Shown: positions 1 to 11,970 of the stretch, in pieces | Numbering within the stretch: the first letter of the stretch is position 1 | Layout of the letters: every line of letters begins with the position of its first letter | The notes under the pieces: model-generated | Told to the model about the DNA's origin: nothing | The model's input: only the letters and a program-made list of their open reading frames with translations | Database searches by the model: none | Position numbers and translations under genes: made by a program | NCBI RefSeq assembly: GCF_000516985.1 | Contig: NW_006917095.1 | Location: forward strand, 1,555,077-1,619,076 | Source of the DNA: Pestalotiopsis fici W106-1 | Taxonomy: Eukaryota > Ascomycota > Sordariomycetes > Amphisphaeriales > Sporocadaceae | DNA length: 64,000 nt | Reading direction: 5' to 3'

Positions 1-333
1 CGGCTCTTCTGACTTTGAGGTCAGAGAGTCATTAGAAGCTGTTATTTGCGAGTGACTGATGGGTTCTCGCTGTGACTTCGGCTGTAGAAGGTCAAAGGCA
101 AGATTTAAAAGAGACGCTGCTTCCTCAACATGTATACTAACGACAAAATACTTGCGCGGCACCATGATTAGCTCCACTATATCCACCCTAACCTGATCCG
201 GACCAAGATCAACAAGTTCTCCTGAACTCTGCGAAGCATCGTGCGAGAATGATGCGCCACAGTGTGGCTGGTTGTGTGGCACCCTTCGGGTGACACAACG
301 GGAAGGGTTGGTTAAGTCTGTTTGTTCACACAT
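1..333 (-). CDS. 5' part of an unrecognised gene running off the left edge
   Basis: On the minus strand one frame stays open from an ATG at 333 down to base 1, 111 codons with no stop; the gene continues outside the window. The composition looks protein-like, for example the segments VRVDIVELIMVPRKYF and EEAASLLNLAFDLLQP, followed by a Ser/Gln-rich stretch. No family is recognised. The first 30 or so residues are less convincing, so the true start or an exon border may lie nearer position 250. Open frames of this length are uncommon by chance. The neighbour to the right is a decayed MFS gene on the other strand. Confidence 0.4.
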   Translation of the reverse strand, partial: MCEQTDLTNPSRCVTRRVPHNQPHCGASFSHDASQSSGELVDLGPDQVRVDIVELIMVPRKYFVVSIHVEEAASLLNLAFDLLQPKSQREPISHSQITASNDSLTSKSEEP

Positions 334-539
334 TATTTTCGTAGATGTAGACCATCTTTTTTATTTTACTCTTTATTTCAGATACTGGTCGTATCAGAGA
401 ACTTGCGTTCACATTCGGCAAACGTGCAATTTTCGTCGGTATCATCGACCACCTGGGCCCTCACGTCCCCGTAGTCTGATTTGGCTCCATACAGAATTGT
501 GAGGTAGGATTCGTCCTTTCGCTTGAAGACAACCACAGC

Positions 540-1080
540 AGCCAGAGAGTTCCTCTTCTTCGGTTCCCTGAAGGCAGTTTTTGTGTCCTTTGGGCTGTCA
601 GCATTACATGCTTAATCCAAATTCCAATCCGCTGTAAGACCGCGGTTGGAGGCAGCTCTCTTCAGGCGGGCATCAGGCTCATTCCTCTGGCAGTGAGTGC
701 GCCGATCGGCACAATGGTCACTACGATTATGCTTAAGAATCGGCGGGTGCCACCTCTCTATGTTTCTCTCGTCCGCCAATTGTTCAAATAATCGGCCTTG
801 TTTTCCTCTCCCGAGGATCACCGAGTGAGCCAGATTGGCGGGGTCTCTATGGCATTGAGGTAATCATAGGACTTGGGACAGGCTGCAATATTGGAACGGC
901 TGCCCTTCTGACTCCATGGATGGTGGAAAGGAGAGACATCGGTATGTGTACAAAAGACTGCTATCTTACATATCTCGGCTGACCAGAATCGTAGCGGTGG
1001 GATCGGCTGCAGTAACTCAATTCCGCTGTTTGGGTAGTGCGATCGTTGTTGCCATTATGACATCGGGATTGACTAATTAA
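540..1080 (+). pseudogene. Decayed C-terminal half of an MFS multidrug-type transporter
   Basis: Three blocks in different frames read like consecutive transmembrane segments of a fungal drug:H+ antiporter. They are a segment ending FCVLWAVSITC (about 543-614), one beginning GGSSLQAGIRLIPL (from about 648, followed by APIGTMVTTIM), and one containing EVIIGLGTGCNIGTAALLTP (from about 851) that ends VERRD. A clean intron, 942-994 (GTATGT to TAG, 53 nt, phase kept), then joins to AVGSAAVTQFRCLGSAI. An in-frame TAA at 789 and at least one frameshift between 790 and 850 break the gene, and a TAA at 1078 cuts off the last segment. The family call rests on motif order; no upstream half was found. 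Confidence 0.6.
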
Positions 1081-1499
1081 ATGTGGTTGTTGAACGCAAT
1101 TCAGACTCACTATATCTCTGCCTGTATCATTAGGATCCTTGACTAGACCGTGTATCTGAGTGAAGTCGTGACCAACTGAAGTCAGACGCAACGATAGCAC
1201 CACCATCTACACCCACTTTCCCTCTATAGACGACGAGAAGATAATCCAAGACGGCGAAAAGCATGGAAACCATTGGAACCCAAGCACACCAGCTGTTGGC
1301 TGAAAACAGCCATACATAGTCCTCGTGCCAAGCCCCTATCGGATTGAGACGCGTTTGTAAGCAGCAGAATAAATGACTTGGCACAAAATGTGTCTGGAGG
1401 TAACATGAAGTGCCCTGAGTACGGGATTGGCCCAGCCGATGCTGCAGTGATGAACCCATTTATTGAATCTCAAAAGTGACAACACCGTCATACCCTCCT

Positions 1500-2642
1500 T
1501 TATAGCAGGTAATCATCCAAAAACTGGATTGCGTGTTCAACTGCCTTGGCCGCTTCCGCTTTCCACCCAATCATTGGCGCCAGAGTGAGGATGTCATGGG
1601 GTGCATTTGCGACCTCGTACGTCCCAACGCGGAATTTGACCCCATCTTTATGCTGAGGCTGAAATGATTTCTGCACATTCACGAAGTTCGTGATCTCCGG
1701 CTTCAGGATTTCAGCACTGCCCCATTGAACCCAAATCGGAACCTCGGTGGGAATTGAGGCGGTGACGGGCGAAATATATGGATCGCTACGAGCGACTCCC
1801 GTCTCAGAGCGCGGCAAAAACTCGCGATACGTCCACGCAATGAGTTCCGGCGCTACATGGTCTACATGAGTGGCGGGGCGCTCGTCGGCGACGTCGACCT
1901 CGATCACCATGTCGGGCCATGGACTCCAGAGGAGCAGGGCCGCAGGCTCTGGCAGTATGTCCAGATTGGCGTTGGCGTAGCGTAACAGCGCAATCGTGAG
2001 GTGGGCACCAGCCGAGTCACCCGACAGAACTATATCCTGAGGAGGGATCTGCAACTCATGGACGAGATACGAGTACGCTGTAACCGTGTCCTGGAAAGCG
2101 GCGGGGAACCTGCCGCCTGGCGCGGATGAAAGTCGGTATTCTGGACAGAAGATGGCGCAACCTGGGCTCGATTGTGACAGTAGTGAGCTCATAAATTTGA
2201 TGCCCGGATCACGGCCATCTCCTAGGACGTAAGCGCCCCCGTGAACATGGAAGAAGACGCGTTGTCCTCGTTGGTGCTGCCCTGGATGTGTGATGGGCTT
2301 AGTGTGCCAGATGGCACCAACATCGCCCGGACTGATCAGGGGGTCGCAGAGCAGAATACCACGATAAACTTCGCTCCTAGCAGGCTGCGTAATAACAAAC
2401 TGACCCTTCTCGTTTCCAACCTTGAGGAGGGGTGGCGGTTTGAGCTCAATCGTTGCCACGTATTTCCCGAAGTATACGAACAGTGTGCGGCACAGCGATT
2501 GACGAAACGTCCAAGAAGAGTTTGGACGCATTGATGGGAAAAGATAGAGCGTTAACAGCCAGGGCAATCGGAGCAACGTGGATACAACAAAGAAAGCTGT
2601 ATACACAGCTGTGCCGGGCTGGCGAGTCCAGAAACTTGGCAT
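1500..2642 (-). CDS. Alpha/beta-hydrolase (HSL-type esterase/lipase-like), membrane-anchored
   Basis: This is a single-exon gene of 380 codons with its ATG at 2642 and TAA at 1500. Residues about 14-37 form one hydrophobic segment, so it is probably an N-terminal membrane anchor or uncleaved signal. The oxyanion-hole motif HGG is at 134-136. The nucleophile motif GDSAG is at 208-212 (Ser210). A likely catalytic His is His349 in NAPHD. Where hormone-sensitive-lipase relatives usually carry the acidic residue, this protein reads GSAEIL, so a Glu (about 311) may replace Asp. Known family members hydrolyse short acyl esters or fungal metabolites; the substrate here is unknown. It lies among gene debris, with no partner genes. 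Confidence 0.85.
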   Translation of the reverse strand: MPSFWTRQPGTAVYTAFFVVSTLLRLPWLLTLYLFPSMRPNSSWTFRQSLCRTLFVYFGKYVATIELKPPPLLKVGNEKGQFVITQPARSEVYRGILLCDPLISPGDVGAIWHTKPITHPGQHQRGQRVFFHVHGGAYVLGDGRDPGIKFMSSLLSQSSPGCAIFCPEYRLSSAPGGRFPAAFQDTVTAYSYLVHELQIPPQDIVLSGDSAGAHLTIALLRYANANLDILPEPAALLLWSPWPDMVIEVDVADERPATHVDHVAPELIAWTYREFLPRSETGVARSDPYISPVTASIPTEVPIWVQWGSAEILKPEITNFVNVQKSFQPQHKDGVKFRVGTYEVANAPHDILTLAPMIGWKAEAAKAVEHAIQFLDDYLL

Positions 2643-2759
2643 GGTGTGCGCGTGGCTGATGCTGCCTAGGTCGAGATTGGAGGAGAAGTTCGGTGTACGT
2701 GAGATGAACAGCTAGAAGGTGATGAACGAGTATGCTAGGGAGGTTCGGAGGAGTGAGCT

Positions 2760-3282
2760 GGAAAAGGCCAAGGATATTTTATTTACAGGCCCTTGAAAAA
2801 AAGGCGCATGCATGACCCTGACTTGCCAAGACCAGTATTGTCTTTAACGTGCCATCACCAACAACAACAATGAAGGCTGCGCAATTGACCCACATATGTA
2901 CCAAGGCAGTTGGACGTAGTTTGGGGGCCGCCGGCAGTATTATGCATTGCAGCTCGACCGACGTGCACACCGTTGTGCGCTACACCACACCCGACGCGGC
3001 ACCCGGCGGCAGCGCGACATTATTCCTCACCTTGTCTGCATCGTACTCGGAGCTCCCAAACCGGGTGCGGTAACCATTAGTTATGGCCGTCGTGAATCGG
3101 CCAAAGTACGCGTCGATGCTCTCCGTCGTCGCATTGTCACTCCAAGGATCTAGCACGTCCACTCTGCTTTGGGGCGACTCGAGGAATTTGTCTCTGCCGG
3201 GTCCTTCGCCGCTACTCTTGGTTCGACAGTTCAGCGCGCCCGAGGTGACATTGCACCCGCCCGTCACATAATTGTCTTGCAT
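2760..3282 (-). pseudogene. Probable remnant of a fungal multi-pass membrane protein (DUF3176-like)
   Basis: An open frame at 2980-3282 (about 100 codons, minus strand) has the look of an extracellular loop: CNVTSGALNC, then DPWSDNATTESIDAYFGR and TAITNGYRTRFG. Beyond its stop, another frame around 2780-2900 gives hydrophobic residues followed by a YWSWQVRV-like stretch. That resembles the last membrane segment and juxtamembrane WKSS-type motif of fungal DUF3176-like proteins. The order fits one ancestral gene, now broken by a stop and frameshifts. The family assignment is a resemblance only. Confidence 0.35.
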
Positions 3283-3788
3283 AACTTAACTAACAGCAGA
3301 GCCAAACTTGGTGCTGTGGCGGTAAACACATGCCTCGGGCGCAGTGAGAGTTTTTATTTAACATTCCCCGCTGTTGCCGGTCTCGCTTATATCTATTTGA
3401 GTTGATTCGGGTGCCGCAGTAGCATTGTCTTTAGTATAGATGATCCCATGACATTGCACGGGAGGAAAACATTGGCATAGTCGGAGATATTATTAGTGCG
3501 ACCGTCATACAGAAATACTTCCGGATCTGAGGGACTCGGATACGTCAGAGCGAGGCTGACGGGTTTTCAGTTTGTGCCTTTTTTTGGAAAAATAAAAAAT
3601 AAAAAAAGATAAAAAAGCTCTTATTTATCTCAGTGATGCCAAGAATTTACTTTAATTAAAGTTTTCCTGCGCTTTACATGTCAACCTTGTTTTTATTTTG
3701 TTGTTCTTACTGCAAGTATATATATCCATAACGTCTACCTCACAACACTATTTAGCCCATTATTACTATGAATTAAAGAAACACGGGG

Positions 3789-4757
3789 GTGGTCCAAGAT
3801 AGCTCTGCCTCAGTCCACCGACATCCAATACTGCTTTCTCCAAAACTAACCCTTCCGTCAACGGTCTATATTGACTCGGTGGAGGACTTTGGCAATCGAA
3901 CAATGTGGGAATTTCGCGTGAACCTTGCAAACGGCGTCAAGGAATCAAAGTACCCCGTTTGGACCCGGGCCAACAACTATAAATCCAGTGATGCCAAGGG
4001 CGTCGAGTACAACGAACTAATGAGGGCCAATGGAGGCACCAGCCTGGACTATATTGGTCTTGATCCATATCTCTCGGACCTGGACGGCCTGTATGCCTAC
4101 GGCCACAAGACCATCAGCACTTCAGGGACTCAAGTCAATGCTTGGGGCAAGAATCTCGTCATGGCCATGGAGAACGGGGGAGACATCACTAATGCGCCAA
4201 ATGCCGTGCTAGCTACATTGGCTGGCGGTGCCCTCTACAACACCTATGAGATCTACGGCCCCGACGGGTATGGCCTGTATGTGCCCACCTCTGACAGCGA
4301 CTTTACGCCCGTGGCTCGTGGGAGCTATGTGGCCGACGTGAAAGTTGTCAACAACATGCTCAAGAAAATCGGTCATGATTTGGCCTCGAGGGTTCCCCTG
4401 TCGGTTGGTGGCACAGGTATTGCCTTTTACAATTACCTCGCCTCCGACACAACCTCGACGTCAAATTTCCAGGCTTTCAATGTGACGTACGAGACGACAA
4501 ACACTACGGGAGTCGGCATTTCCACTGTTCGAACGGGTACAGAGCTTGCTTTTGTGAGCAGCCAAGACGCTACTTTCACACTGTCGAGTGCGTCAGCTTA
4601 CAATGTGGTGTCTGCTGAGACAGGAAGCTACAATGGTGGGACAACCTGGTCCAAGGACGAAACTGCTACATACAACAGCAAAGACGGTGATGTTGATTTT
4701 TCGATTGCTGCGGGCGAGTGCATTCGCATCGTGTTTGAAGAAACCGTCGCTACTTAG
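3789..4757 (+). pseudogene. 5'-truncated DUF4978-type glycoside-hydrolase-like gene
   Basis: A frame of 322 codons, open from 3777 to the stop at 4757, has no ATG near its beginning (the first ATG is at 3903). The protein reads like the C-terminal part of secreted fungal DUF4978 proteins: VWTRANNYKS, LDYIGLDPYLSDLDGLYA and MAMENGGD from the barrel, then a beta-rich tail ending in GECIRIVFEE. The usual signal peptide and the N-terminal part of the barrel are missing. The 500 bp upstream is AT-rich with A/T runs and shows no matching exon. It may be a truncated pseudogene or a gene whose first exons I cannot see. It sits 171 bp upstream of the retroelement's left LTR. Confidence 0.55.
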
Positions 4758-4777
4758 GTAGGTGAGCATTTCGGATG

Positions 4778-4900
4778 GGTTCAGTCATAACGCAGTGTTA
4801 TTGCGACCAGTGACAATCAAGGATTTCCCGATGTTGCTTGTTTTGATGTGTTTGCCTTTTGGGGCACTCTTTTACTAGTCGTTGTGCAATGAGATAATGA
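4778..4900. repeat. Copy A of a diverged dispersed repeat (copy B at 14135-14317)
   Basis: The sequence from ggttcag (4778) to gagataatga (4900) aligns along its whole length with 14135-14317. Shared blocks are the opening ggttcag, tcccgaygttgc-tgtttt in the middle, and ttactagtcrttgtg with tgagataatga at the end. Copy B carries an extra A/T- and purine-rich insertion of about 60 bp. Copy A ends about 30 bp before the retroelement, so it is not part of the LTR. Confidence 0.6.
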
Positions 4901-4927
4901 AGAAGAAGGCCGGTTTATGGGAAGGTG

Positions 4928-4932
4928 GCAGA
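4928..4932. repeat. Target-site duplication, left copy (GCAGA)
   Basis: GCAGA directly precedes the left LTR and is repeated exactly at 12436-12440 after the right LTR. A 5-bp duplication is typical of Ty3/Gypsy integration. Confidence 0.9.
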
Positions 4933-5397
4933 TGTTACGAACATGCACCCTTGCAGGACAACCAAGGAAGGATAAGTACGGCCAGGAAAAGCGACCAAAG
5001 GCAAAAAGACAAAACCAACCCACTAGAAGTCACGTGACAACGTCACGTGCACCAGGATCAGCTGCTTAATTATGCTTAGTTAAAATTAATTAAGCAAAAG
5101 TTAGTAATATAAAGCAATATAATCGGGGCTAATATTAATAAGGAAATAAATAAATATATATTATAAAAAGATTTTTTATATATATAATTATTATTTTAAT
5201 AATTAATTTAAATATTTATTTTACCTATAGGTAAAGCATTTAATACGCTTTAACGATTATATTTATAATATTAGATTAAAACCACTTTTAGTTATTTTTT
5301 GCTTAATTTAATATTTTGTTTAACGTTCTTTATTAGCATAAACCCTAATACCCTTATACCTAGGTTTATTTTAAAAACCCGTAATATAATCGTAATA
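4933..5397 (+). repeat. 5' LTR of the chromovirus (465 bp)
   Basis: It begins TGTTACG and ends CGTAATA, which is an inverted CGTAACA end after one C-to-T change. The first 160 bp or so keep normal base composition, including two CACGTG E-boxes (5031-5036, 5044-5049); the rest is strongly AT-shifted. It is the same length as the 3' LTR. Confidence 0.93.
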
Positions 5398-8300
5398 TTT
5401 TAATTATTTTTATTTAAATACGTTATTTAAATTATTATTAAGTAATACCTTATATAAAAAATATTATATTTTAAAATAGAAGCGTTATTAATAATTTAAT
5501 TAAAGGAGTAGACGTTTTCGCAATAATTTAAACGTTATAAAAATAAATATAAACGCTGTATACCTAGAATTAATAGCTTTAAAAAGCCTACTTTGAAATT
5601 AAGGGAAATAATAAGCAATTTACCGAATAAATTACCGTTATCCCCGGATTAAAGGCAGAATTTAATAATAAGTATAAGATCTTTTTATTATTTTATTATG
5701 ATAAAAAGGAAAAAAGCATATAAACCTTTTTTACCTAAGTAAAGGCTTATTTTCGGTTTTACCGTAATAATATTAAAACCGAAGAAAATAAGATTTTAGG
5801 CATCGCCGGATTTTTTAAAGGCACGGCTTTAAAATGGTTCGAACCTATTATAAAAGACTACTTTAAAAACCCGGACGACGATAAAAACGATAACACTAAG
5901 AAAATCTTCCGACGGTATTTTAAATTCGAATAATAGCTTAAGGCTATTTTTAGTAACCCTAACGAAATTCGCACGGCCGAGCGCGAATTTATATAATTTA
6001 AGCAAAAAAAATTAGCTGCTAAATACGCCGCCGAATTTAAATAAATTATATTTCGCACCGAATAAATTAATTACGATACGATAATAATATTATTTTATAT
6101 AAGATTACGAAACGACGTTAAAAACGAAATATTTAAAAAAAACCGACCTAACGATTTTTATAAATATATAAAATATATTATTAAAATTAATAACCGCTTA
6201 TACGAAAAACGATTTAAAAAAGGCAGAAACGGCCTTAAACCCTAATTTAATTTAAAAAAAATACGGTTCGGAGGACCTCGCAAAAACCAAAAATAAAAAA
6301 AAAAGACCTTTTACGGATAGCATAGCGGACTAATAGATTTCGACGCTACGCAGCGTAAAAATAAAACTAAAATTAAATATTATAATTACGATAAAATAAA
6401 ATATTACGCTAGCGAATATCGCTAATTTAAAAAGCTTAAATTTAAGCTTATATTAAAAGGCAAAAAATAATTTAATAATATTAAGCGAAACGATATATTT
6501 TATAAATTATTTTTATAAACGGCGTATTTCGATAACGCTTGTTAAACGTATAAATTTAGCAAAAATAATAATAAATGGTACCTTAAGGAACGAAAAACCT
6601 TAATAGCTATACGCCTAAAAAAAATTATTATTTTTAGCCTAAAAAGATAAATGCAAAATAATAATAGCGAAATTATATTTAGTGTTTTAAAAAATAAAGC
6701 TTATTTTTAAATGTAACGGGCCGAATACTAGGCCCGAAATATAAAATTAAAGGGATTAATTGACGATATTAGTAGTAGTAATAAAAACCGTAGCAAAATC
6801 GACCCTTATATACTTAATAATATTTGCAGCATCGATAGATTACCGGAAAAATAGCGATTAATGCGATAACTATAGATTTTAAATAACGAGACACTTAAGG
6901 TTATAATTCGACGAAATCGATTAATTAAGCTAAATACTTTTTATATTATTATAATAGCGGAGCTATATAAAATAAAATAATAATTTATAAAAATCCTTTA
7001 AAAAACTATAAATATAATATAAGAAAAAAAACCTTAGGAGCCATTTTTAAAAACGATTTACGATTTAATATTAAATATAAATAATATTATTAAATTGCGT
7101 AAATAAAATATATCGATTTAAAATGCGACGAATACCTAAAATTAAAAATTTAATAAAGAATTTTTTTTTTTAAAATAGGAAAAACCGTTATAAATTACCC
7201 TTATTTAGCGGGATTTATAAAAAAAATAAAAATAAGCTATTGCGATATTTAAGGATATGTCGTGCTTATTATATACCCTAGCCTAAAATAATATTTAGAT
7301 ATAAAAAAACGGATATAATTAAATTATATAATAAACGAATATAACCTTTATATAAAAAATAAGGCTAAGGTATAGCGATAAATTAAAAAGCTACGGGCTA
7401 CCGGATAATTTTAAATAACCTTAATTCGATATACGATAATAATCGATAACGCTATAAGGATAATATAGAAAGCGCCGCTATAATATTTTTAATTATTAAT
7501 AACCTAATTAATTATTTTAATTAAAAAAATTATTAATAATATTAACTTATTAGGAATTAAACGATTTTACCTAAAATATAAAAAAACCGAGGAGCTAAGA
7601 AAGCCTTTTAAAGATAATAAAAAATAAGGAAATACCCCTAAAACCTAAAAAGAAACGAACGAACCACCTAAATAATACGGAAATCGACCCTTATAAGCTA
7701 AAAAAAACCTAAATATATTAAAATAATAGGTATATACGGCCGCTAAAAAATAGCGAGCTAATAAACGATTAAATAAAAATCTAGGAAAAGACCTAAATTA
7801 CTTTTAAAGCGATAAAAATAGTCCCTAGGAAAAAAGTCTATATATACCATAAACGGCACTAATATTAACGAATATTTTACGATCTAAATTAGGATTATAA
7901 ACTAAGAAATATAAGCTTTAATAAATACGGAAGCTTAAAAAAATTTTATTTCGCTAGTAATCGTTAACGCTTTATAAATATTATAAAAGCAAAAAAAAAC
8001 GCTTTACGCATTTTAAATTATTAATAGAAAATTTATATCGTACGGAAATAAAATCGTAAATATAAAAATTGCGTATATTTAAATTTATATTTAAAACTAC
8101 GAAAAAAGACTTAAATATAATATTATAAAAATTATAAATTACGATATTATTTTAGGGATACCCTAATTATAAGCAAATAATTTTAAAGTAAACTAAAATA
8201 CCGGCTAATTTTAGTAAAATATATTAAAAAGAGAGTTAGCCTTTAAAAAACGCTAAAATAAGCCTTTAAGCAATTTTAAAATATTTAGATTTTACTTTAT

Positions 8301-11300
8301 AATTAAGCATATTAAACCGGAATTCGAGATTAAAATATTAGGAGAATATTAAAAATTTAGCAATTTATTTAGTGGAATATTAAAAATAAGGTTATTAAAA
8401 TATATAAAATATAATTATAAAATACCTTTTTAGGAAAAAAAAGAACCGTATTTCGTATTAACGTACCTAATAAAACCTTAATACGAAAAGGCATTAAAGG
8501 AATACCTAGTAGATATGCTATAAAAGGGATGGATTACGGAATCCACCTTATTTATAGGATACTTAATACTTTTTATACCTAAAAAAAATAAAGACGGAAA
8601 ACCTAAATAAAGACCTTATATTAATTACCGTAAGCTTAACGATATTACGATTAAAAATAAATACCCTTTATTTTTAATTAAGGACCTACGCGATAAATTG
8701 TATAGAGCCTAGTGGTTTACGGCCCTAGATTTGCCTAACGCGTATAGCTTAATACGTATTAAAAAAGGAGAAAAATAAAAAACCGTTTTCCGTTGCAAAT
8801 ACGGATATTTCGAATATAAGGTTATGCCTTTTAGATTAATTAACGCATTAGTAAGCTTTTAGAATATAATTAACGACGTTTTAAAAGAATATTTTGATAA
8901 ATTCGTAATAATATACCTCGATAATATATTTATTTATTCCAAAAATTTTGACGAATATTAATAATACGTTAAAATAGTGTTATAAAAGCTATAAAACGCG
9001 AACCTGCTAGTTAACCTAAAGAAAAGCGAATTTTATAAAAAAGAAGTTACTTTCGTAAAATATATAATATCTTTTAGAGAAATTAAAATAAAACTATTTA
9101 AAATTTTAGTAATAAAAAATTAGCCTACCCCGATTTCGGTAACGGAAATTAGATCCTTTTTAGGACTCGTAAATTTTTATTAAATATTTATTTAGGGATT
9201 TAGAGAGATTGCCGCACTATTTACGCACCTAATAAAAAAGGATATATTTTTTAATTAAATAACTAAAGTATAAAAAGCTTTCGAAATAGTTAAAAAACGA
9301 ATTACGGATAAATCCGTAATACGTATAATAGACGCGGAACGAAAATTCGAAATCGAGATAAACGCCTCGGATTACGCCATAGGCGGATAATTTACGCAAA
9401 AAAATAATAACGGGAAATTATATTTAATTGTATTTTATAGCAAAAAGTTTACGAAAAAATAATTAAATTATTAAATTTACGATAAGGAATTTATAGCTAT
9501 TATCGAAGCATTTCGAAAATAAAAATATTATTTTAGCGGAATTAAGTATTAAATTAAAATTTATACCGATTATAAGAATTTAGCTTTATTTATTATTAAT
9601 AAAAAACTTAATAAGCGATAAATCAGGTAAATAGAATTTTTAGCAGATTTTAATTTTAAAATTATTTACCGCAAAAAATTAAAAAACGGCAAAACTAACG
9701 CTTTAAGCCGAAGATCGGATTATTTCCAGGAAATACCAAAAAAAACTAACACTATTTTTTCGATAAATGATAACGGAGACTTAGTATTAACCGTAACCTT
9801 ATACGCAGCTATAAAGGTTATTAATAACGAAAATTAAATAAAAAAAATTATCGATATAGCACGACCACTACTCTAAAACCTATTTTATAACCTAATATTA
9901 AAAATAAAAAAATTCGAAAATATCGTTAAATATAACGGCAAGCTATAGATTCCGGATAAACTCCGAAAAGACCTTATTAAAAATTATTATAAACTATTAA
10001 TTTACGGATATTAAAAAGTTTTTAAAACTTTTAAATAAATTTAATAAAAATTCGATTGCCTAAACCTCCGATAAATAATTAGCAAAATTATTAAAAAATA
10101 TAATTTATATAATAAAGCAAAATCAGCATAATATAAATAATATAAAAAATTATAACTTATATTACCGCCAAATAAGGCATAGAAATCTATTATATTAAAT
10201 TTTATAATAAAACTACCACTTTCGGAAAAACCTTTAATTAGGACTTTTTACGATAATATCTTAATATTTATAAAACGATTTACGAAATATATTTATTTTT
10301 TTTTTATATAAAAAAGCCAGTAACGTAAAAAAATTAGCCTATACGTTCCTTCGAATAATAGCTAGCTAGCATAAATTACTAAATAAAATTATTTTAAATC
10401 GAAATAAGCTTTTTATATTAAAATTCTAGAAATCACTTATTAATTAGCTAAAATGCGATTATAAGCTCTCGACGGCTTTTTACCCGTAAATTAACGGATA
10501 AATAGAACGAATTAATTAAATATTTAAAAAATACCTTAAATATTACGTTAATTACGAATAAAACAATTAGGTTATATTATTGCTATTCGCGTAATTTGCA
10601 TATAATAATATAATACGAAAACCTATTAAAATATTACTATTTTACGCTAATTACGGGTACGAACCCGATATTACTAAAAAACCACTAAAAGGAAAAGAAT
10701 TTGTATTATACGCTATTTTACGCGTCGAATAATTTAAAAACCTATAAATAGAATTTTAAAAAACCTTTATCGCCATTTAACAAAAAACAAAAACCCGATA
10801 CGATAAAAAAAAATTAAAAGACTAATTTTTAAAAAAGGAAATAAAGTTTACCTTTTATATAAAAATATTAAAATAAAACGACTAAACGATAAATTTAATT
10901 TTAAAAAACTCGGACTATTTAAAATTAATAAAAAAATTTCAAATATTAATTACCGATTTAAGCTATTAAAAATTATAAAAAATTATAAAACCTTTTATAT
11001 TTTATTATTCGAATTAGCACTAAAAAACGCTAAAGTTAATAAAATATTAAAAACCGAACTAAATTAGCAAAGCTACGACGTCGAAAAAATTATTAACTAT
11101 AAAAAAATCGGACAAAGATACCAGTTTTACGTTAAATAGGAAAATTATTTACCTAAAAAAAACACTTAAGAACCTAGGAAATATATTAAGAGCTGCGACG
11201 CTTTTAATTAATATCTTTAATTTTATTAAAAAAACTAGGATTTATAAAACCACTTTCGAAATTGGAACTCCCGAGCTTAATAAAAAGGTTAGAATTAAAA

Positions 11301-11970
11301 AAATTACCTCCGAAATTAATAAAAGCCTAATTAATAATATCGAAGCCCGGCACGGAAAAAGCTAAAATAAAAGCTTCCGCTTTAAAGCGCTTTTGCTTTT
11401 TTAGTTTTTTAAAGGATTTAAGGCCGCGCTATACTAATTTTATATTATTTGTACGCGCTATTTTTTTTAGCTTCCGAAAACGGATTAAATAAGCGACGGC
11501 CTTGTTTATCTCCTTTTAATAACGATATTATAACTTTAAAAAACGTTTTTTTATAATAATTTTTTCGCGAAAGAGCTTTTAATACTCCGCCCGCAAACGC
11601 TAAAGGGACGAAAAAGGAACCTTTTAATTATTATAATAATAATTTAAACGGAAGTATTGCTTATATTTTATTACCTTTTTTATTATTATATATTTTTCGT
11701 TTGTGTCGAAATAAATAGGATACGGTATAATTTTGAAACTAAAATCGGAAAAAAATTCTAATAAATCGTAATAATAAATAATCGAAGGAGCCGGAATAAA
11801 ATAAATTTTTTTATTTATTAACCGTTTTTAAATACGGTTAAATATAATAACTATGTATTATAAATTATAAAAAAAAGGGAAAAAGGCTATTATAAAGGAA
11901 TAAGACGAAAGGACCTATTTATATAGCCTAAGGATTTTTTAGGGATAAAAAATATAGAAAAGGGAGCTGA
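5398..11970 (+). mobile_element. Internal region of the chromovirus, RIP-degraded gag-pol
   Basis: The gag region occupies about 5500-6500. A CCHC-type knuckle is visible with its cysteines turned to Tyr (pattern K-Y-Y-N-Y-D-K-I). Protease is expected around 6900-7200 but I could not recognise it with confidence. Reverse transcriptase, RNase H, integrase and chromodomain follow in one frame, interrupted by many TAA/TAG codons. The integrase part still reads AFAYNN-like and YANYGYEPD-like motifs. A purine-rich tract (agaaaaggga, about 11957-11966) precedes the 3' LTR and fits a polypurine tract. The primer-binding site after 5397 is too mutated to assign a tRNA. Confidence 0.85.

Noticed and set aside
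5858..6058. 66-codon minus-strand frame inside the AT-rich block
   Set aside because: Antisense shadow in RIP-mutated gag; low-complexity translation.
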